Of a stretch of 64,000 nt of DNA, positions 57,608 to 64,000 are shown piece after piece. Numbering within the stretch: the first letter of the stretch is position 1; each line of letters opens with the position of its first letter. A model generated the notes under the pieces. The model did not search any database. It saw only the letters and a program-made list of their open reading frames with translations, and was not told the DNA's origin. The translations under genes and the position numbers were made by a program. The stretch is from NCBI GenBank assembly GCA_900637675.1, contig LR134389.1:1612001-1676000 (forward strand). Direction: 5' to 3'. The DNA comes from Streptococcus equi subsp. equi (GTDB taxonomy: Bacteria > Bacillota > Bacilli > Lactobacillales > Streptococcaceae).

Positions 57608-58161
57608 TACACATCACCTCCAAAATGAAGGGCGTAATATTGCAGGGCAATGATGGTTTTAGCATCGACAAGCTTTCCTTGTGCCACTAGATCCATACAT
57701 TCTTGATAGCTCAGCTCAAGAAGCTCAATCACCTCATCTGCGTCCTGTGGTCTAGGATTGGCAACTCTCTGCAGGTCTGTCGCCAAGTACAGCTTAATTT
57801 TTTCATTACAAAAACCAATCGCTGTATAAAACTCGTGAATAAGACGCAAATCACCAGAATAGGCGGTTTCTTCCTCCAGCTCTCGTGCTGCTGCTTCTAA
57901 TGCTGAGTTGGCCTCACCGACCTCTAGTTTTCCAGCAGGAATTTCATAAGAAATCGCTTCGATAGCCTTACGGTACTGCTTGACAATTAACAGCTTACGC
58001 TCTGGCGTTACAGCCAATATAGCGACTGCACCGCGATGAAAAATCAATTCGCGCTTAGCCTGACCTAGGCCGTTTGGCAATTGGACATCATCTACCGCAA
58101 CTTTGAAAATGTGACCATCAAAAATCTCTTGCCTTTTAATCGTTTTTTCTTCAAAATCCAT
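57607..58161 (-). CDS. nudF: ADP-ribose pyrophosphatase (Nudix)
   Basis: A 184-residue Nudix enzyme; the box is GEANSALEAAARELEEETAYSG with REL.EE replaced by the common ARELEEET form. Its stop codon overlaps the macP start by one base. Between glmU and macP. Confidence 0.92.
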   Translation of the reverse strand: MDFEEKTIKRQEIFDGHIFKVAVDDVQLPNGLGQAKRELIFHRGAVAILAVTPERKLLIVKQYRKAIEAISYEIPAGKLEVGEANSALEAAARELEEETAYSGDLRLIHEFYTAIGFCNEKIKLYLATDLQRVANPRPQDADEVIELLELSYQECMDLVAQGKLVDAKTIIALQYYALHFGGDV

Positions 58162-58191
58162 GTCTGATCTCCTTGCTTTCTCTCCATCATT

Positions 58192-59929
<1,738 letters not shown>

Positions 59930-60904
59930 TTAGCTATCGCTTTCTAGCGAAGCTGCTGCCTGCTCTAAAACAGCCATGACTGCCTTGCTGTGCTCCAAGG
60001 CCTGCTCTGCCCTTTCCATGTCCTTATTAGAGATAATATCTGAAAAGGCAATAAATTCATCGTACATGCGATGAGACGGGTGGTTAAAGTTGACGGTCCT
60101 TGCTTGCTCACCTCGAATGGCTAGTAAAAGCTCTGGTACAGCATTAGGAGCACCTAAAACAGAAAGAAAGCCTTTATTCCCCTGAATCGTAGAGACAATC
60201 TCTGCACTGCAATCCTTAGCCCCAATACAAACAGCCTTAAATCGCTCATAATCCATCAGCAAAACACCAGAGGTGTCAACCTGCCGCTCCATATTAGCTA
60301 GGTACTGAACCGTTTGGGGCTTGCCAAATAAGCCAACGAGCAGATGGATATTATAAATATTCAAATCACGCAAGGCCCCTCCACCCTTTTTAGGATCAAA
60401 GGCTGGTGCAATCTCCCCACGCTTAAAGGCATCATAACGAGAGGAATATTGAGAATAATTGCACTCCACAAGCTTAATCTCTCCTAACTCAGTCAAGTGA
60501 TCCTTAATAAATTGGGTGTTTGGCAAATATTGGTTGGTAATAGCTTCTAATAATATCAGCTGCTTAGCTCTTGCAATGCTGCTTAAAGCATCAAGCTCCT
60601 TGGCTGTCATGGTAAATGGCTTTTCACAAATGACATGCTTACCAGCCTCAAGGGCTTGCTTAGCCACTTCAAAATGCAAATGATTTGGGGTGGCAACATA
60701 AACCGTATCCACCTCTTCATTTTTTAGGACCTCGGCTAGCTGACAGCTGGCCTGTTGAATGCCAAAGGCGTCAGCAAGCGCCTCTGCGGTTTCAAGACTA
60801 CGAGGCGTTGAAACAATCGCCATTAAGTCTATGCTTTTGATCTCCTTTAAAACAGGCAAAACCTCTTTGACAATCATGCCTGTACCAACAAGGGCTAATT
60901 TCAT
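59930..60904 (-). CDS. Gfo/Idh/MocA-family oxidoreductase
   Basis: A 324-residue NAD(P)-dependent dehydrogenase. Rossmann start LALVGTGMIVKEVLPVL and the EKPF motif (HVICEKPFTMTAKEL) are clear. The substrate, probably a sugar or cyclitol, is unknown. Preceded by three broken genes in the same direction. Confidence 0.9.
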   Translation of the reverse strand: MKLALVGTGMIVKEVLPVLKEIKSIDLMAIVSTPRSLETAEALADAFGIQQASCQLAEVLKNEEVDTVYVATPNHLHFEVAKQALEAGKHVICEKPFTMTAKELDALSSIARAKQLILLEAITNQYLPNTQFIKDHLTELGEIKLVECNYSQYSSRYDAFKRGEIAPAFDPKKGGGALRDLNIYNIHLLVGLFGKPQTVQYLANMERQVDTSGVLLMDYERFKAVCIGAKDCSAEIVSTIQGNKGFLSVLGAPNAVPELLLAIRGEQARTVNFNHPSHRMYDEFIAFSDIISNKDMERAEQALEHSKAVMAVLEQAAASLESDS

Positions 60905-61363
60905 TTATTTCTCCTTTTTAGCAGCTTCAGGGTAAACCCTCTGAAACTCCTCTAACACAATAAGGCTATCCTCGGTAAAGCGTAAGCCTACCTCTTCAAA
61001 ATAAGGTCTGAAAAAGGCCTCATGAAGCAGCCGCCATTCTTCCAAGCTTTTATCACCCTCTCCTTCCTTATAGGCATGCTCTGCTGGCACGTCCTTGAAG
61101 GGAACAAGACTAACCTTAGTAATCTGGATAATACAGATCGCCTGATCCCTACTATCCAAAATCACGTCATAGCTGCCCTCTTTGGAAAGCGGCTCATGAT
61201 CAGGCTCATATCAGTCATAGGCAGAGGCTGTAGCTGTTTTAGTGCCTTCTAGCACTAATTGCGCTAATAAATCAGGCTCAGCTCCAAAGGCCCAGGCCTC
61301 AGCTAGATCACCAACACCAGGATTGATTTGCTGGTATTGAGACCATAATTCTTCTGCAGTCAT
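60905..61363 (-). pseudogene. ASCH-domain protein with in-frame stop
   Basis: The frame from ATG 61363 (MTAEELWSQYQQINPG) runs through AWAFGAEPDLLAQLVLEGTKTATASAYD, meets TGA at 61211-61213 and continues YEPDHEP..SYDVILDSRDQAICIIQITKV to 60905. This is the ASCH pattern (GTKTATAS). A Leu codon (TTA) to TGA change is the simplest cause. 152 residues if read through. Confidence 0.85.
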
Positions 61364-61562
61364 GTTATCACCTCTATTGATCGAATCCTCTAGACAGGTA
61401 GGCTCCTGCTGTATTAAGCAAACCTACTAGGCACTAGGCTTCATGGAAAAAACTTCATCAGCTCCCTCTTAGCCTGTGACAAGATTGCTTGATACAGCTA
61501 TCAACTGTCACCCTCTGTACAGACAAGCCAGATCTTGCTAGGCCTTATGTCGATGTGCTGTT

Positions 61563-62260
61563 TCACTTTAAGCTCCAACCGCCATCAATTTTAACAATTT
61601 CTCCCTGCATGGCGCTAGCTTTTCCAGATGCCAAAAACATGGTCAGCTCGGCTATTTCTTCAGCCCTAAGCCAACGACCGATAGGAGTCTCATCAGCCAC
61701 CCACTGGGCTAAGCCACCTGGCTCAAAGTCTGTGGCTGTCATTGCTGTTTGCACTGCGCCAGGGGCAATGCCAAAAACCTGAATGCCTGCCTTGGCATAA
61801 TCAAGCGCTAGCTGTCTGGTAAAACCAGCCAGAGCATGCTTGCTGGAGGTATAGGCAGCTCCGCCGCCACCTGCCATGAAGCTAGCAATAGAGCACATAT
61901 TGATGATAATACCTGATTGAGCTGTCAGCATCTGTGCCAAATAGTGACGCGTGATGCGGACAGCTGCAAAGAAATTGACCTGAAAGAGAGCCTCAAAATC
62001 AGCCTGTGTGGTATCAAGCAAGGGCTTATAGGCATCAAGAACGCCCGCAGTATGACACAACACATCAACCCTAGGCACAGCCTCAAAAAGCTCAGCTAAA
62101 TCACCTGTAATATCTAACTGTAAAAACTGAAAATCTCCTGATAAATCAGGCTTTTTGCCTTGTCAACCCCATAAACAGTAAAGCCATTTCTCAAAAACAG
62201 GCGCGCCTGTGCCAGTCCTATGCCCGATGACACACCAGTGATCAGCACCCGCTTAGTCAT
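61563..62260 (-). pseudogene. Short-chain dehydrogenase, frameshifted
   Basis: From ATG 62260 the frame gives MTKRVLITGVSSGIGLAQ (cofactor site) up to VDKAK, then loses frame. The next frame continues PDLSGDFQFLQLDITG, HTAG, catalytic YTSSKHALAG and ends QGEIVKIDGGWSLK at 61563. One base is missing in the T5 run at 62152-62156. Probable 3-oxoacyl-reductase-like SDR of unknown substrate. Confidence 0.87.
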
Positions 62261-62488
62261 AGACCTCTACCCAGTCAGTAGCAAGAACGTCGCAGGGAGT
62301 CGGTGCCCACATGGAAAAGCCCTCGCCAGCTCCTGACACGTTAATCAAAAAGTAAGGCGTCACCTCAAGTGCCACACCATTTTGTTCAATGCTATCAAAC
62401 AGCTGAACATAGTTTTCAGCGCCTCCCCAGCCCTTACGAACGTATTTTTCTTGGCCTTCAAGCCTGGCAAAATCTCTTCAAATGTCAT
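62253..62488 (-). pseudogene. DUF2829-like small protein, frameshifted
   Basis: From ATG 62488: MTFEEILPGLKAKK, then a shift, then YVRKGWGGAENYVQLFD and on to MWAPTPCDVLATDWVEVYD and the stop at 62253. One base is missing from the T5 run at 62445-62449. The W-rich end (MWAPTPxDxxAxDW) is characteristic of DUF2829. Overlaps the SDR start by 8 bp. Confidence 0.75.
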
Positions 62489-62998
62489 GGTTTTCTCCTT
62501 TTATAGGTCTACATCATAGCATGAGCTCTTTTAATGATCATTATACCAATTTACTCAGCTTTTGTAAGCTTAAAGATCACGAAAGTCGCAAACGTACAAG
62601 TTTGCTTTGTTTTTAGATAAGGATTCATCATCTTAACTAATTATGACATAATCTAAGTGATATGAAATCCTTTGTAACCCACACCAGCTTTTTATAATAC
62701 ACTAACCTGAGTGTCTTTAAAACTGCGGCTGTAATTCTTGATTAAGCTAATACAGCATGTCTAGCCAGTATATGAAAATAATTGGAATTATTTTCGTTAG
62801 AATGTTAGACTATTTTAGATAAAGCGTGTTCAATGACATTATTTTTTGTATAAATCAAAATATCCCCAAACTACTATTAGGATTATTTCTTTACTTTTAG
62901 TCACTTTTAATAAACATCTTTACCTTACACAACATCTCATTTATACTAACCCTAGCTATTATTAAATAAACATAAGTAATGGAGGTTAGGAAGAAAAA
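62489..62998. other. Long AT-rich intergenic region upstream of secreted gene
   Basis: Includes a stem GCAAAC/GTTTGC (62588-62604 on the plus strand) followed by T-rich sequence, and the palindrome listed at 62774-62795. No coding frame is seen. Confidence 0.5.
62774..62795. promoter_or_regulatory. Perfect 22-bp palindrome
   Basis: Arms GAAAATAATT and AATTATTTTC around GG, with no mismatch. It is about 200 bp upstream of the secreted-protein start at 62999. Candidate operator; regulator unknown. Confidence 0.5.
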
Positions 62999-63661
62999 AT
63001 GAAGAAGAAGTTAGTGATGAGTTTAATCGTTAATTTACCTTTACTAAGTTTAATATGTTTCAACGAAGTAAGTGCAAATAGTGATTATGAAAATTCTCCA
63101 GTTTTAGGGCAAGGCTATTATGGTTATGATGATTATACAGAAGCACCACAAATTGGTGACCAAAAGGTAATAGGATTTAGAAGAGATTGGGAAAACGCTC
63201 GAGACTTTGGCGTTAAACCAATCAAAAATAATGACAAAGAAATAGTAGTAAAAACTAGTCCAGGATCTTTGATTAGAATATTTAAAGTCGAAGAAGATGA
63301 TAAGGAAACTGAATTAGTACAAGTCCAAAAAAAAAGCAATGGTGACTTAACAAATAACCGGTACTATCCAATTGCAAAGTGGGATGGAAAAATTGTGTTC
63401 TCTTTAGAATCAGCGAGAACACAAAAAACAAATTCCAAAGAAGAAACATATGTTCCATATAATAAAATTGCTTCTAATGGTGATAAATTTAGAGTTCATA
63501 TTACCTCAGATGGTTTTGTCTTAGGTTCAGAAATATGGATTGTAGGAGAATCTAAACCTCAAGACATAATAGAGCAAGAACAGAAGAAAGCTCAAAAAGA
63601 GTTAGAAGAACAGAAAAAACAAGAGAATTTAAGACAGCAAATAAAAAAGAGCGAGAACTGA
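62999..63661 (+). CDS. Secreted protein of unknown function, end altered by IS
   Basis: 220 residues with a Sec signal peptide (MKKKLVMSLIVNLPLLSLICFNEVSANS). The mature part has beta-like segments and a Lys/Glu/Gln-rich coiled-coil tail (EQEQKKAQKELEEQKKQ). The stop TGA (63659-63661) lies inside the terminal repeat of the following IS, so the original C-terminus, possibly a wall-anchor, is lost. RBS GGAGG is ~12 bp from the start with a second GGAAG closer. Not recognised. Confidence 0.75.
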   Translation: MKKKLVMSLIVNLPLLSLICFNEVSANSDYENSPVLGQGYYGYDDYTEAPQIGDQKVIGFRRDWENARDFGVKPIKNNDKEIVVKTSPGSLIRIFKVEEDDKETELVQVQKKSNGDLTNNRYYPIAKWDGKIVFSLESARTQKTNSKEETYVPYNKIASNGDKFRVHITSDGFVLGSEIWIVGESKPQDIIEQEQKKAQKELEEQKKQENLRQQIKKSEN

Positions 63662-64000
63662 CCCGCACCCCAAAAGTTAGACAGAAAATCTACCAATGGG
63701 GTGCTTTTTATATGAAATTAAGTTACGATGATAAATTAAGAATATATGAACTAAGAAAAAATGGGATGTCTTGTTCCCGCATTGGTCAACAGTATGATAT
63801 TCAGGTTTCTAATCTCAAATACATGGTAAAGCTTATGGACAGATATGGAGTTGAGATTGTTAGAAAGGGTAAAAATAAGTATTATCCTCCAGAATTAAAA
63901 CAAGAAATAATTGATAAAGTTCTTCTTGAAGGTCAGTCTCAACTGTCTGTCTCTCTTGAGTATGCTCTCCCAAATGCTGGTATGCTTCCCAATTGGATAG
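63657..64000 (+). mobile_element. Second IS3-family element, cut by window end
   Basis: The left end ACTGACCCGCACCCCAAAAG resembles the right-end repeat of the element at 18353. The following GTTAGACAGAAAATCTA stretch and the position of orfA match. It is a related but diverged element, not an identical copy. Confidence 0.85.
63712..64000 (+). CDS. IS3-family transposase OrfA, partial
   Basis: ATG at 63712; 96 codons are visible: [56 protein letters not shown], and LEYALPNAGMLPNWI. The pattern matches the orfA at 18404 along its length, at the level of a related IS. Truncated by the window edge. Confidence 0.9.
   Translation, partial: MKLSYDDKLRIYELRKNGMSCSRIGQQYDIQVSNLKYMVKLMDRYGVEIVRKGKNKYYPPELKQEIIDKVLLEGQSQLSVSLEYALPNAGMLPNWI

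Overview
The window looks like a chromosome segment of a pyogenic-group Streptococcus, most likely Streptococcus equi (subsp. equi or zooepidemicus). The grounds are thioester-domain collagen-like LPXTG proteins, an mtsABC/mtsR metal locus, a YSIRK-type secreted sialidase, the streptococcal order glmU-nudF-macP-mtnN, SlrA-like PPIase, and strep-type promoters. This is recognition from sequence, not a database result. No rRNA, tRNA or CRISPR array was seen.

Layout. 1-2.9 kb: two tandem collagen-like surface-protein genes, the first cut by the window edge, the second broken by an in-frame stop and lacking its collagen part. 2.9-4.4 kb: coaE and mutM. 4.8-17.2 kb: a glycan-foraging locus with a GH35 beta-galactosidase, a giant secreted GH16+sialidase (GH33) protein, two lactose/cellobiose-type PTS IIC genes (one frameshifted), IIA, IIB, a TIM-barrel-like enzyme and a divergent ROK repressor. 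Its promoter carries a near-perfect inverted repeat and a cre-like site over the -35 box. 17.4-19.8 kb: Nudix gene, a small gene, and an IS3-family (IS150-like) element with a programmed -1 frameshift. 19.8-25.6 kb: ketone-body/short-chain acyl locus (GntP permease, 3-hydroxybutyrate dehydrogenase, atoA, broken atoD, atoB) with a divergent LysR gene and cre-like sites. 26.5-28.9 kb: LytTR regulator plus ABC exporter, permease frameshifted. 29.9-38 kb: housekeeping genes (era, dgkA, ybeY, UDG-like, phoH, yozE, msrA, cvfB, frr, pyrH). 38.3-43.2 kb: nikABCDE-like ABC importer with nikA and nikB frameshifted. 43.7-45.3 kb: a third, complete collagen-like gene. 45.6-53 kb: rplK-rplA, a LacI-type regulator, DUF3397, a secreted coiled-coil protein lacking its start codon, ftsK, a 57-aa protein, slrA-like PPIase. 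53.2-56.6 kb: mtsCBA and mtsR. 56.6-59.6 kb: mtnN, macP, nudF, glmU. 59.9-62.5 kb: Gfo/Idh oxidoreductase and three broken genes (ASCH, SDR, DUF2829). 63-64 kb: secreted protein whose 3' end runs into a second IS of the same kind, cut by the window end.

How it works together. The 4.8-16 kb block reads as one pathway: the secreted enzyme removes sialic acid and cuts the exposed glycan, the PTS imports the released short sugar, and intracellular GH35 cleaves it, under ROK and CcpA control. The mts promoter and the nik-like promoter share an almost identical 18-bp near-palindrome, so the DtxR-family MtsR may control both importers. The collagen-like genes share a 5' region with an inverted repeat whose arms co-vary. 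Broken genes are numerous and nearly all dispensable, which fits host-restricted genome decay. However, most breaks are single-base losses in short homopolymers and one lies at the start of ftsK, so sequence error must also be considered.
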